A stretch of DNA of 64,000 nt from Closterium sp. NIES-65. Taxonomy: Eukaryota; Streptophyta; Zygnematophyceae; Desmidiales; Closteriaceae. The stretch spans positions 1,573,001 through 1,637,000 of the forward strand of contig CANXME010002463.1 in NCBI GenBank assembly GCA_948144175.1, given 5' to 3'. Position numbers and translations under genes: made by a program. Below the pieces are notes generated by a model that ran no database searches, was not told where the DNA came from, and worked only from the letters and a program-made list of their open reading frames with translations. Each line of letters starts with the position of its first letter. The stretch's first letter is position 1. Below are positions 10,741 through 20,960 of the stretch, one piece after another.

Positions 10741-11763
10741 GGAGCCGCTCCGCTGAGAAGTACCACCCCGACCAGCTCCACCTCCTCCACCACCGCCGCC
10801 TCCACCTCCGCCGCCACCGCCGCCTCCGCTCCCACCGCTACCGCCACCGCCACCTCCGCCTCCGCCGCTGCCACCGCCACCTCCACCCCCGCCACCGCTC
10901 CCACCGCCACCCCCACTCCCCCCGCCGCCCCCACCGCCACCTCCACCACCCCCGCTAGCCCCACCCGCGCCCTTGCCCCCCTTGCCCTTGCCAGAGCGGC
11001 GTCTCCCGCTAGGGGCAGACGCCGCACCGACCGATCCAAGACCAACGAGGTCGGCCGCAGCGGCAGAGGCGACAGAGGGCAAAAGGGGGGAAGGGGAACA
11101 CCCCTCAAAGATGGGGGTGCGAGGGTCACCACGAGAGGCTCCTACAGCGACTATGCTCTTCTCTGCTGCGAGGAGGGCCTTCTCTAGGAGGTCAACAGTG
11201 AGAGTGGTGGGACAGACTGAGAGGAAGTGGTCCCTGACTACGCGAAGGGAGTCAGGGAGGCGGGTGACTATATAATAGAGAGTGATGTACATGGGGGGGG
11301 GATTCTTGGCGCAGAACTCAGCAGGAAGTGTGGCGCGGTAGTGAGTGTCACTAGTGCGGAGGTGCGTAACGAGGTCAGCGACTGTGGGAAAGGCAGCAAG
11401 GTCAGGAAAGAGGTACGGTAGCATGAGGCGGCTCAGTGCAGCAGTGGCAGGGGAAGAGTAGCGCGCAACTACAGCGTCGTATAAGGTGTGAGCACTCTTG
11501 TACTGACTAAAGTGCGCGCGCTCAGAGGTAGGCAGGTGGCGACGCACAGCAAGACGTGCAGCAGCGTCGCGCGTGGCCCACTGGGAGCGAACAGTGGGGT
11601 CATCATCAGCAGCAGGGGCAGGAGAGGCGCCAGAGGTGAGGTCAAAGAGGGAGAGACCGTCTGCCCTATCGCACTGTAAGAAGAGCTGCAGGTCATCTAC
11701 CCAAACCTCAAAGTCAATGGCTCGACCCTCAGCGTCAAAAGCGAGAACACTAGGGGAAGCCAT
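10660..11763 (-). CDS. gag: Copia A Gag with polyglycine tail
   Basis: Open frame of 367 codons starting MASPSVLAFDAEGRA. Residues 1 to about 215 form a copia Gag core (WVDDLQLFLQCDRADG, SERAHFSQYKSAHTLYDAVVARYSS, LMLPYLFPDLAAF, PPPMYITLYYIVTRLPDSL). Residues from about 255 are almost only glycine and serine for some 80 positions, followed by a glutamine run encoded by CAG repeats. The frame leaves the conserved PQQLREWY reading near the CAG repeats, so the link to pol is by frameshift, real or mutational. Gag would form the particle; the Gly tract is shared by copies B, C and E. Confidence 0.85.
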   Translation of the reverse strand: MASPSVLAFDAEGRAIDFEVWVDDLQLFLQCDRADGLSLFDLTSGASPAPAADDDPTVRSQWATRDAAARLAVRRHLPTSERAHFSQYKSAHTLYDAVVARYSSPATAALSRLMLPYLFPDLAAFPTVADLVTHLRTSDTHYRATLPAEFCAKNPPPMYITLYYIVTRLPDSLRVVRDHFLSVCPTTLTVDLLEKALLAAEKSIVAVGASRGDPRTPIFEGCSPSPLLPSVASAAAADLVGLGSVGAASAPSGRRRSGKGKGGKGAGGASGGGGGGGGGGGGSGGGGGSGGGGGGGGGSGGGGGGGGGSGGSGGGGGGGGGGGGGGGGGAGRGGTSQRSGSGSGQCQQQQQQHPAAFLGHPPSSAAP

Positions 11764-12056
11764 GACAGCAGTAGACTAGTGAGACCAACTGTAGGACAGG
11801 GGCAGTGCAGTGACAGAAGCGCTGGTCTCACCAGACAGGGCAAGTCGGGCAGCTCAGTAGTGCAGTAACACGGCAACACGGCTGCTCGGACGGCTCAGTA
11901 GCGACTGCGGCTCCGCGGCACCGGCGACTCGGCTGATCAGGCGGCTCGGGCGGCTCGGGCGGCTCAGGCGGCTCGGGTGGCTCGGGCGGCTCGGGTGTCT
12001 CGGGCGGCTCGGGCGGTGTAGGGCGGCAGGGCCGCTGGTGCAGGGCTGCGGGTCCG

Positions 12057-12545
12057 CAGGAGTAGGGCGGCGGGGCTGCTGCAGAAGGGCGGCGAGGCCG
12101 TTGAGTAGGGCGGCGGGGCCGCGAGGTAGGGCGACAGGGCCGCGAGGTAGGGCGGCGGGGCCGCGAGGTAGGGCGGCAGGGCCGCGAGGTAGGGCGGCGG
12201 GGCCGCGAGGTAGGGCGGCGGGGCCGCGAGGTAGGGCGGCGGGGCCGCGAGGTAGGGCGACGGGGCCGCGAGGTAGGGCGACGGGGCCGCGAGGTAGGGC
12301 GGCGGGGCCGCGAGGTAGGAAGGTGGGGCCGCGAGGTAGGGCGGCGGGCCGCGAGGTAGGGCAGCGGGGCCGCGAGGTAGGGCGGTGGGGCTGCGAGGTA
12401 GGGCGGCGGGGCCGTGAGGTAGGGCGGCGGGGCCGCAAGGTTGGGCGGCGGGGCCGCGAGGTAGGGCGGACGGGGCCGCGAGGTAGGGCGGCGGGGCCGC
12501 GAGGTAGGGCGGCGGGGCCGCTTGGTAGGGCGGCGGGGCCGCGAC
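12057..12545 (-). repeat. 21-bp GC-rich tandem repeat in the copia A leader
   Basis: About 20 copies of a 21-bp unit (plus-strand form GGGCGGCGGGGCCGCGAGGTA) fill the untranslated leader between the primer-binding site and gag. Comparable but different repeats occupy the leaders of copia B, D and E. They share the core GCGGGGCCGC. Confidence 0.9.
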
Positions 12546-12734
12546 GATGGGCGGCGGGACCGAAGCGACGGGTGGCGGGGCCGAGGCGACGCGCGGCGGG
12601 GCCGCTAGGGGAAAAGGGCCGCTAGGGCGGCTCGACGAGGTGAGAGCCGGAAGTGCGACTCGGGCGGAGCGCGCTTCGGGCAGGAAAAAAAAAGGTCGAT
12701 GTGGTGGGCCCTAGGCACAGTTCCCACGGGGGAA

Positions 12735-12869
12735 CCTGCTCAATACCATGAGAAGATGTGAACGAGAATGAATGACTAAGGAATGGAAGTGATACAAATA
12801 TGCAACCCTAGAAATGTGTTCCCCATATAGGCTACCCCACTATAGCCTACACAATATTATAATTTGACA
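12735..12869 (-). repeat. Primer-binding site and 5' LTR of copia A
   Basis: The LTR is 12749-12869. Directly inside it, in minus sense, is TGGTATTGAGCAGG at 12735-12748, a slightly altered form of TGGTATCAGAGC, which pairs with the 3' end of initiator Met tRNA. The TSD TGTTG follows at 12870-12874. Confidence 0.9.
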
Positions 12870-13690
12870 TGTTGTTCTTGCCTTTCAGGTTAAGGTTCAC
12901 TGCACCTCCCTTGGCCGGCCGGGAGAATTTAACGAAAAGGCTGCCGGAGGTCGCTTTCAGCCTGCTTTCCAAGATAGTCGTAACCTTGCTTGGAGAGGTC
13001 TTGGTGTAGGTCACCAGTTTGTATGCTGTGCCGGCGGACCCCCCGTTAATGCCCACAACCGCGTCCAATGGGCACATGCTCCCGCTCGAGGAGAAGCCAA
13101 CGGAGAAGTAGCCCCCGCTGGCACCGCTGGTGGATCGGGCTTCGATCGCGGCGTTGAGGGTCGAACCAGAGACCATCCAGTGGAAAAGCAGCCTGAGGAA
13201 ACCGGGGGTAGAGGCGAGAAAGCAGCATTAGTACGGAAAGACTGGTTGACAACGTCATGATTCATCCCCACGATGGAACGACGCCTGCCTAATGTCAAAC
13301 CGTTGGAGTCGAAAGGATATCGCGTGCGAAATTACGACGGGAAACTTGAAAGCTGGTCAACGGTTTTTATGCCTCGTTTTTTCACATCTCGGACGTGAAA
13401 CATGGGATGGCGACGGTGACTTACCCTTTTCCGGTGGGATCGACGGCCGCCTTGTATCCCAGCGACGACCTTTTGCAGGTTTTGCCCGCCGTGACCCCCT
13501 TGCTGCTGGTTAGGCCGGACGTGCCGGCCTCACCGCTCTTGTGGTGCCCGCCCTTGTGGTGTCCTCCAGTGCGCGTGCCATTTCGGTTATGGTGGCCAAT
13601 TCCTTCGGGGTATTTGCGGGCGAAAACGGATGGTGCAACGAGGAGGACGATCATCAAGCATATGAGGAACGTGCGAGCCATGTTTGGCAT
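12870..13690 (-). pseudogene. DOMON-1, secreted DOMON-domain protein, 5' exons (interrupted gene)
   Basis: Exon 1 (13690-13425) starts MPNMARTFLICLMIVLLVAPS, a clear signal peptide, and continues with a Gly/His-rich stretch, ending GYKAAVDPTGKG before a GTAAGT donor. Exon 2 begins at 13192 after CAG and encodes LLFHWMVSGSTLNAAIEA, YFSVGFSSSGSMCPLDAVVG and further strands of a DOMON beta-sandwich. The exon is cut at 12870 by copia A; its last 18 codons lie at 5530-5471. The splice phase (two bases, then G) is the same as in DOMON-4 and DOMON-5. DOMON domains bind haem or sugars outside the cell; the ligand here is unknown. The ATG at 13681 is an alternative start. Confidence 0.82.
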
Positions 13691-13699
13691 CGGAGTCGA

Positions 13700-14197
13700 G
13701 AAGTCAACTTGAAGCGTGTGGGTCTGTTGCTGGTGGTGGGGGAGGCTAGAGCAGGGAATTGACGATTGTGAAATGGTGAAGAGAGGATGCTTACTCGAGA
13801 ATTTGAACCAAGCGATGGATGTGCTTGCTTGGGAATTTGGTAGAATGCCTGGTCAATGTGCGGTCGCATCGGACTGCATGCCAAATTTGTGACGAGGCGT
13901 GAGGCGGTTCGTGTGTCTCCCTTTTCTGAACCAATGCATCTGGTGGCATGGCGTGATTTGAGCTGGGAAAACAAAGGCCACCGCATGCGAGTGTCGTTTA
14001 AATTTCGTCCATTTCGCGAAGATAGGTCTTTCTTCATTACGAAAATGGCCATTTTGCTAGAAGTTGTGTCTAGGGCGACTTCGAACTGCAGATCGAGTCG
14101 CTCGCTGACGAGTCGCTAAACCAGCAGAAACAGCCAATTGGGCGGGCATGTCGGTGGAAAGAGTCGAAGAAGCGCCAAACCAAATTTCATGCTGGAG
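13700..14197. other. Upstream region of DOMON-1
   Basis: No coding signal recognised. By position it holds the promoter and 5' untranslated region of DOMON-1. It ends at the abrupt join with copia sequence near 14198. Confidence 0.5.
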
Positions 14198-15113
14198 TCG
14201 AAGGACCTGCTGCACCATGTGTGACTGAGTCAGGGTAATGGTGCGGCGTGCTCTGTCCCGGGTGATCTGCAAGCCAAGGTAGCTGCGCAGTTCACCCAGG
14301 TCAGTGCACGTGTGTCTCTTCTGCAGCTCGGACTTCACGTAGGCGAGTCCAGTAGTTTCAGCTGTGGCAAAGACCAAGTCGTCGACGTACACGAGGATGT
14401 AGAACGGCGGCAGAGAGGTGTCGGTGCGCAGAAACAGCGACGGGTCGGCAGTAGACGGAGCGAACCCAAGAGCCGCAAGCGTAGTCCTCAGTGTGTCGTG
14501 CCACTCACGTGGCGCCTGGCGGAGACCGTAGACTGGACGCCGGAGACTCCACTGGGTACCAGGAGGGAAAGACCCAGTGAAGCCAGGTGAACGGCGCAGC
14601 CAGATCTCCTCGTGCAGGCTGCCCTGCAGGAAAGCTGTGCTGAAGTCGAGAGAGTGCAGCTCGTAGTCCCGGTGAGCAGCAACGTACAGCAGTACCCAAA
14701 GAGTGGTCATCTTCGGGGTGGGGGAGAAGGTCTGAAAGTAGTCAACTCCCTGTCGCTGACTGAAGCCACGAGCCACATAACGCGCCTTGAAGAAAGGCGG
14801 AGAACCCGGCGGCCGCTTCACCCTGAAGATCCACATGCCACTGACGATGTTCGCCCCAGGAGGGGGGACAGCGTCAACGTAGGTGCCTGTAGGGGCGTGA
14901 AAGCCGAGGCGCCCTAGGGCGCAGGTAGGTAGGTAGGTAGTGGTGGGCCCTAAAAAATCGGTCCAAGGAAGGACCTGCTCTATACCATGCTGAACAAGAA
15001 TGAATGAACTAAGAGTGAAATGAGTACAAGTATCAAAACCTAGGAATGTGTACCCCCTATAGGCTAACCCACTGTAGCCTAAACAACTACAACAACATAT
15101 ATAATGTTTGACA
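14198..15113 (-). mobile_element. Deleted copia fragment: 5' LTR, leader remnant and RT only
   Basis: In minus sense the order is a 126-bp LTR (15113-14988), a primer-binding site of the TGGTATAGAGCAGG type, about 90 bp of leader with short GTAG repeats, then directly the RT from GTYVDAVPPPGANIV onward. Gag, protease, integrase and the linker are missing. The RT runs through YVDDLVFATAE to HMVQQVLRL and then leaves copia sequence at about 14198, so RNase H and the 3' LTR are also absent. The RT part is in one open frame with the LTR (14057-15427). This is an internal deletion plus a 3' truncation. Confidence 0.8.
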
Positions 15114-15500
15114 CTGTCCACAAGCTCGACCACGCTTGGTCTAGACCAGACCCAAACTGACACGGGCGGTTTGGTTCGAAAGAAGAAGAATGGAAGAAGT
15201 TTCAGAGAGAGGAAGTATGAAAGAAGCTTCCGTTCGCAAGATCGCAATTTGCTCTCGTCATTTATGTACACTTTGGGTTTCCGTAAAACGCATAACCTTA
15301 CAATATGAAAACCAATATCTATTGGCTCTTGTATAGTGGGCCTCTTACTCTTGACTCCACAAGGGGTGGTGTAGTGCATGTGCTTCTGTATGAAATTTGA
15401 AACTCTGTGATTTATTTCCAACCCCACGATGCATACCAGATTGTTCGCCAGTCCTTCACCCCTCCTTCACCCATTAACCACTCTTTGGCGCTCCCTTAGG
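15114..15500. other. Gene-free stretch between the copia fragment and the TIR element
   Basis: AT-richer DNA with no ORF or repeat that I recognise. Confidence 0.5.
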
Positions 15501-15788
15501 TACCGTATTACCCCGGATAGTAGCGCATATGCGCTTACAATAAAATCGGTTTTTTTGGTGGTGGTGCTTTTAATTGAGTATCAGCCATAATCGCCGGCGC
15601 TTATATAATGACAAATACAGAATTACAACTTAACACATTAAAATGTACATTTCCGTCTCGTAGGTTCAATCGAGTCGACATTCACTAGCGACCTAAATTT
15701 GAATCGCGTGAGGGCGAATCTCTGACGCTACACATAGCTTTTCGCACATCAATTTGCCCGCGTGCCACCGCATCCTGTCTAGACGCGA

Positions 15789-15915
15789 TGTGGAAATTAG
15801 AACGAGAATAATGACTAAGGAATGAAAGTGATACAAATATGAAACCCTAGAATTGTGTACCCCTTAGTGTCTAACCCGCTACAGCCTACACAGGCTAGAT
15901 CATATAAGTTTGACA
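15789..15915 (-). repeat. 3' LTR of copia B (127 bp)
   Basis: Three differences from the 5' LTR at 23092-23218. The C-rich complement of the polypurine tract follows at 15916-15940. Confidence 0.93.
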
Positions 15916-16248
15916 CACCCCCATAGGCAAAGTGGGGGAGAACAAGGGGTCACAAGACCAGTCAAGCAAAGCAAGGCAAAGCAAGGTCAGGGTGGATCAA
16001 AACGTCACCACACATTCTGAGCACAAGTTCACATACATGATTACATATATATAACACTAAACAAGCAAGAGCAGGTATATACATATGTAATAGTACAAGC
16101 AAGGTCAAGAAGTGAGCAAGTGAGGCAAGGTAGGCACAAGACCTAACAGAGTACAGAAGCGCTGATGATCACAAGGCGCGAGTGCCTCGATGAAGATATC
16201 AGCAGTGTTGGCCTCAGAGGCCACGTAAGCAAGGCGCACCTGACCGCA

Positions 16249-18090
16249 CTACAGCAGCTTACGAGCAAGGAAGTAGCGAAGAGCAATGTGCTTCGTTCTG
16301 TGCTCCAGTCTGTGCTCACGACACAAGGCCATCATGGCCTTGTTGTCTACGTACAGAACTGGGGGAGAACGAGGCGGCTCTCCAAGGTCAGTCAGCAGGT
16401 AGGTGAGCCAGCGAAGCTCCTGTGCAGCCATGGCCCCTGCGTAGATCTCAGCCTCACAACTGGAGCTGAGAACAGAAGACGAGTGGGTAGACTGCCACGA
16501 AACAGAGCCGGAACCAAGGCTAAAGGTGTAACCCTGTGACGACCGTTGCGTAGCCTGGTCGTCAGCCCAAGAAGCGTCTGCATGACCAGTGAGGACCACT
16601 GGACTCCGCCCTCCAAGCACAAGCCCCATGCCCAACGTACCGCACAAGTAGCGCAAGACCCTCTTCGCTGCAGCCATGTGCTCTGGTCTGTGTCTCCCAG
16701 GAGCAACATAGCGTGCCAGAATGCTAAGAGGGTATGCAAGGTCAGATCGAGTGCAGGTCATCAGGTACATGAGGCAGCCAACAAGCTCTTGGTACGGGCC
16801 ACTCGACTCTACAGACTCATCCGAAGGCAGAGCTGAGAGCCAGTGGCGAGTAGACAGAGGAGTGGCCTGAGGCGAGGAGTACGTGAAGCTGAAGCGTTGA
16901 AGGACCTGCTGCACCATGTGTGACTGAGTCAGGGTAATGGTGCGCTGTGCTCTATCCCGGGTGATCTGCAAGCCAAGGTAGCTGCGCAGTTCACCTAGGT
17001 CTGTGCACGTGTGTCTCTTCTGCAGCTCGGACTTCACGTAGGCGAGTCCAGCAGTGTCCGCTGTGGCAAAGACCAAGTCGTCGACGTACACGAGGATGTA
17101 GAACGGCGGCAGAGAAGTGTCGGTGCGCAGAAACAGCGACGGGTCGGAAGTAGAAGGAGCAAACCCAAGAGCCGCAAGTGTAGTCCTCAGTGTGTTGTGC
17201 CACTCACGAGGTGCCTGGCGCAAACCGTAGACTGGCCGCCGGAGGCTCCACTGGGTGCCAGGAGGAAAAGTCCCAGTGAAGCCAGGTAGGCGGCGCAGCC
17301 AGATCTCCTCGTGCAGGCTGCCCTGCAAGAAAGCAGTGGTGAAGTCAAGAGAGTGAAGCTCGTAGTCTCTGTGAGCGGCTATGTCCAGCAGTACCCGAAG
17401 AGTGGTCATCTTCGGGGTGGGAGAGAAGGTCTGAAAGTAGTCAACTCCCTGCCGCTGTTTGAAGCCACGAGCCACGTAACGCGCCTTGAAGACAGGCGGA
17501 GAACCCGTCGGCCGCTTCACCCTGAAAATCCACATGCCACTGACGATGTTCGCCCCAGGCGAGGGAACCTCGTCAACATAGGTGCCTGTGGACTTCCAGG
17601 AAGCCATCTCTGCGTCTATGGCTGCCTGCCACTGAGAGGAGTAGGGACCCTCTATCGCCTCTGCGTAAGAGCGCGGAGTCGGGATGTCTGGTGCATCCAG
17701 GTCTCCCTCAGGGGCAAGTAGCATGGACACGAGATGAGGTGAAGCTGCCACAAGACAATGGAACTCCTCCTGCTTGTCCTCAAGGACGTCCATGCCAAGA
17801 GCACACTCACCCCCGACGGATGGAGGACAGACAGACTCAGACTCAGCAACCAGACTAGCAGTGTAGTCTAGACGACAGCGAGGAGGGAGGTCGACAAGTT
17901 CAGCAACTAGGGCAGACGCAGCAGTGGACTCAAAGGAAGGGTCAGTGACGACAGTAACAAGGAGACGCGTGATAGTAGGACTGGCAGCGCGAAAGGAGTC
18001 CGACTCCGTGTCACCAAGAGTAGGAAGAGAAGACTCAGGAGAAGAAGGCAAAGGGGCACGCAGAGGAGCAGTGGACGGACGCAGAGACAT
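16249..18090 (-). CDS. pol: Copia B reverse transcriptase and RNase H (613 codons)
   Basis: One open frame covers RT and nearly all of RNase H. RT features are GPYSSQWQAAIDAEM, GMWIFRVKRPTG, the DFTTAFLQG block, YGLRQAPREWH and the catalytic YVDDLVFAT. RNase H shows LVGCLMYLMTCTRSDLAYP, DASWADDQATQRSSQG, CEAEIYAGAMAAQELRW and YVDNKAMMALC. The frame ends at TAG 16249-16251, where copia A and D read LQQ; the same frame continues past it to a TGA about 120 bases further. The linker upstream of RT is Ser/Pro-rich. If the TAG were read through, the protein would be complete, so this may be a recently active copy. Confidence 0.88.
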   Translation of the reverse strand: MSLRPSTAPLRAPLPSSPESSLPTLGDTESDSFRAASPTITRLLVTVVTDPSFESTAASALVAELVDLPPRCRLDYTASLVAESESVCPPSVGGECALGMDVLEDKQEEFHCLVAASPHLVSMLLAPEGDLDAPDIPTPRSYAEAIEGPYSSQWQAAIDAEMASWKSTGTYVDEVPSPGANIVSGMWIFRVKRPTGSPPVFKARYVARGFKQRQGVDYFQTFSPTPKMTTLRVLLDIAAHRDYELHSLDFTTAFLQGSLHEEIWLRRLPGFTGTFPPGTQWSLRRPVYGLRQAPREWHNTLRTTLAALGFAPSTSDPSLFLRTDTSLPPFYILVYVDDLVFATADTAGLAYVKSELQKRHTCTDLGELRSYLGLQITRDRAQRTITLTQSHMVQQVLQRFSFTYSSPQATPLSTRHWLSALPSDESVESSGPYQELVGCLMYLMTCTRSDLAYPLSILARYVAPGRHRPEHMAAAKRVLRYLCGTLGMGLVLGGRSPVVLTGHADASWADDQATQRSSQGYTFSLGSGSVSWQSTHSSSVLSSSCEAEIYAGAMAAQELRWLTYLLTDLGEPPRSPPVLYVDNKAMMALCREHRLEHRTKHIALRYFLARKLL

Positions 18091-18501
18091 CCGGTGTGTG
18101 CCACGGACAGGGGAGGACGCTGACGTGAACTACGACCACCAGTGCGAGCAGCACGGACAGGCGACGCAGGGCGAGACGCAGGCTCACGACGCTCAACAAG
18201 ACCTCCAGTAGGACCAGTGTAGGGAGAAGGAGCAGGAAGAGGAGAGGGAGGCTGTGACAGTGACTCCGACTGGACAGTCGGTGGACACTCTAAGGGAGGA
18301 GTCAGAGCATAGGGCGGAAGACCAAGAACCTGCTCAAGGAGCGGAACCAAGTACGGGCGCGGCCGCTTAGCACCACCAGCACCAGAAAGGACAGCCCCTG
18401 CGCCAGTAGCACCCCCAGCTCCAGTAGCGCCAACTCCAGCACCCTCAGCAGCACCAGCACCAGAAACACCCTCAGTGCCAGCACCCCCAGTTGCTCCAGC
18501 T

Positions 18502-20130
18502 TCAGCTCCAGCAACGCCAGCAGCTGCAGCAGGTCAAACGAGCTCCAGCACCAGAAGCACCCGCAGGCCTAACAGCTCCAGTACTCTCTGTACGAGCACT
18601 TTCGGGACCCGAGGCCCCAACACCCTCAGCATCAGCAGAACCTCCAGCGCCTGCAGCACCTCCAGCTCCAGCAGCACGCGTACAGCACCGAGCAAACCAC
18701 TCACGCAGCTCCTGTGGAGAGAGCAGCTCCCGCCAGGACGAAGCACCCGAAGAATCTCCAGGCCCAGTACCACCAGACGCCACACGAGCAGGTCCAGTAC
18801 CCTCAGACTCCGCACCCCCAGACGCAGCACCCCAAGGCTCAGCACCCCTAAGCGCAGCACCCCCAGGCTCACCACCCCTAGGCTCAGCACCCCCAGGCAA
18901 AGCACCCCTAGGCTCAGCACCCCCAGGATCAGCACCCCCAGACCCTGCACCCGCAAGCTGAGCACCCCTAGCAGCACCAGAGTCAACAACTACCTCGACA
19001 GGCTCGACTGCGTCTACCTGAGACACACCTGAGGGGGCAGGACCCTCAGGGGGGAGGGGGTCTACCGGAGGGGGACCTTGCGTAAGGAAGAACGGCGCGG
19101 GGGGGAGGGACGCAGTGCGGTAGGGGAAGAGACGGTAGTAGGGAGCCGACTCGTCAAACGTGACGTCCTGGGAGGATAGAACACTGCGCGAGGTGGGGTG
19201 GTAGAGCTGCCAGCCTGGCGCGTCAGGGGGGAAGCCAAGGAAGACGCAGGGAGCAGCACGAGGGGACAGCTTGTCCGTGGACAAGTCGCGGACAAACGCC
19301 CGAGATCCCCAGACACGGAACGCAGACGCATCGCCAACCTTCCTCGTCCACAACAAAGTAGGGGAGGTCTTCTGCATGGAGACCCGGGGCTGAAGGTTGA
19401 TATGATGCGCCGCGTACCGAACCGCAAACGGCCACAGAAAATGGGGGGCAGCCGCATGGACCATGGACGTACGAGCGACGTCCATGACCATGCCAATGCA
19501 GCGCTGAGCAATCCCATTTTGCTGTGGAGATTCCGAAAGCGGGAAAGTGTGGCGGATGCCTCGTGCACGACAGAAGGTCAGAGGAGAACTCTCCGCCTCT
19601 GTCGAAGTGCAGACGCAGAACAGGAAAGTCCGAGTCGAAACTCTCTCTGAGCTGGAGACGAGCTGCGCGGATCCAGTCGATCAACACCTCAGTGACCGCA
19701 CCCTTGCAGCGCAAGGGGAAGACTGTGGTGTAACGCGAGTAGTCGTCAACCACCAGCAGGAAGTAACGCTCGTGACCCTGTCCACGGACGCGGGCTTGGC
19801 CCCACACGTCCATGTGAAGCGTCTGCAGTGGAGCCTCTGTCGGAGGAAACTCTGAAGAGTGAGGAGCAGCGCGCTGCCGCCCATCGACGCAGGGAACGCA
19901 GGTGGGGGTAGGCCCCGGAGGAAGGGGAGGGAGGGACCAGGGGAGACCAGAGACAAGGACACGGGAAGCCATGCCTCGAAGACGAGGCAGGGAGGGGTGA
20001 CCAAGGGGGTGGTGCGAGAGGAGAGTCTGGTGAGACAGGAGACAACACGAGCAGGGGGCAGACTCAGGACCAGACCTGGACGCCGCAGCAAACACCTGAC
20101 CCGACGCGGCTACCTGAGCAGACTCAGCCA
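18502..20130 (-). pseudogene. pol: Copia B integrase and repeat linker, frame-shifted
   Basis: The HHCC region (LLSHHPLGHPSLPRLRGM; the first His of the pair seen in other copies is altered to Ser) and the VVDDYSRYTTVFPL core lie in the frame 19223-20722. After FDRGGEFSSDL that frame goes out of register (a frame change near 19560). The C-terminal integrase part resumes at 19491 with MVMDVARTSMVHAAAP and runs to YYRLFPYRTA. It passes into a repeated GGAEPRG-type linker to 18502. The DDE triad can be located but not in one chain. Confidence 0.75.
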
Positions 20131-20960
20131 CAGGAGGAGACTCAGTAGTCAGTGTGTACAGGCTCGACCCCGGCCGACGGGTAAACGTGGCCAAGTGATG
20201 GCCCGTCCGAGCACAAGTACAGTGGGTCACTCGCTGACTCGCAGGAGTGAACTGGTGGACCCCTGCATCCTGGAGGTCAGCTCCACTCACCAAGTTCGTA
20301 GAGAACGAGGGGAGGTAAAGACCTGACAGGGTGCCAAAAGGGGCCGCCGGACACGGTAGGACAATAGAGAAGTGGACAAGGTCTGGACCCCTAGAGGGGT
20401 CTACCAGGGAGACTGCCACTGGCCGACTAAGCGGCGTGAGTGTGGTGCGGTCTCGAAAGAAGGAGCGGGAAGCACCCGAGTGAAGGGTGAAGATGTGGGT
20501 GGCCAGAGCCGATGCGGTACCTGAGAGCGCAGACTCACTAGCACCTGGGTCAGCAAACTCACAGGCACCTAGAGCAGTAGCCTCACCAGCACCTAGAGCA
20601 GCAGCCTCAATGTCCAGGTCAGGCGGAAAACACCGGTAACAGTCACCCGCATCATTAATAGTCACAGCATACATGGCAGCAAGAATAGCATCATAGTCAA
20701 GATCAAAGATCGCAACACCCACCCTAAACAGCTCGCCCCAGCGAGGGATCTCAGTAGCGTCGGGGAACTGGTGGCGCCAAGCGTCTGTAAGACGGCCGAA
20801 GCAGCGCTGGATGGAGTGCGGACCCCCACACTGCTCACCCGCGCAGTCGCCGGTAAAGAGAACGTAGGTACAAGGGCCAGCACCCCCACCCCGCTGACGA
20901 GCAGTGTACCATTCACGAAGCTGCTGGGGGGAAGGGGTCTCACGAGTGCGCTGCTGCTGC
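20131..20960 (-). pseudogene. pol: Copia B zinc-finger and protease region; catalytic Asp replaced by His
   Basis: After PSPQQLREWYTARQ comes the Cys-His cluster (CTYVLFTGDCAGEQCGGPHSIQRC) and then the protease. The active-site triad reads HSG at 20474-20482 where copia C and D read DSG. The catalytic aspartate is thus lost. Downstream sequence (SFFRDRTTLTPLSRPVAVSL) is intact. Confidence 0.78.

Larger units (their letters stand above)
5531..12869 (-). mobile_element. Copia element A, complete, inserted in a DOMON exon
   Basis: A Ty1/copia LTR retrotransposon of 7.3 kb in minus orientation. Both 121-bp LTRs are present, begin TG and end CA (the left copy has TA), and differ at two positions. 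Identical 5-bp duplications TGTTG flank it at 5526-5530 and 12870-12874. The internal order is PBS, GC-rich leader, gag, protease, integrase, RT, RNase H and polypurine tract, which is the copia order. Coding capacity is damaged by TAG stops at 9873-9875 and 6662-6664, by frame changes, and by a changed protease motif. It could move only with proteins from another copy. Confidence 0.93.

Noticed and set aside
10563-11187. Plus-strand frames rich in Thr, Ser, His and Arg opposite the Gag glycine tract
   Set aside because: They are antisense to the polyglycine codons and have no independent motif.
12038-12625. Frame encoding Gly-Arg-Ala repeats in the copia A leader
   Set aside because: A by-product of the 21-bp repeat in an untranslated leader; it lies on the strand opposite to the element. 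Similar frames occur in the leaders of B, D and E.
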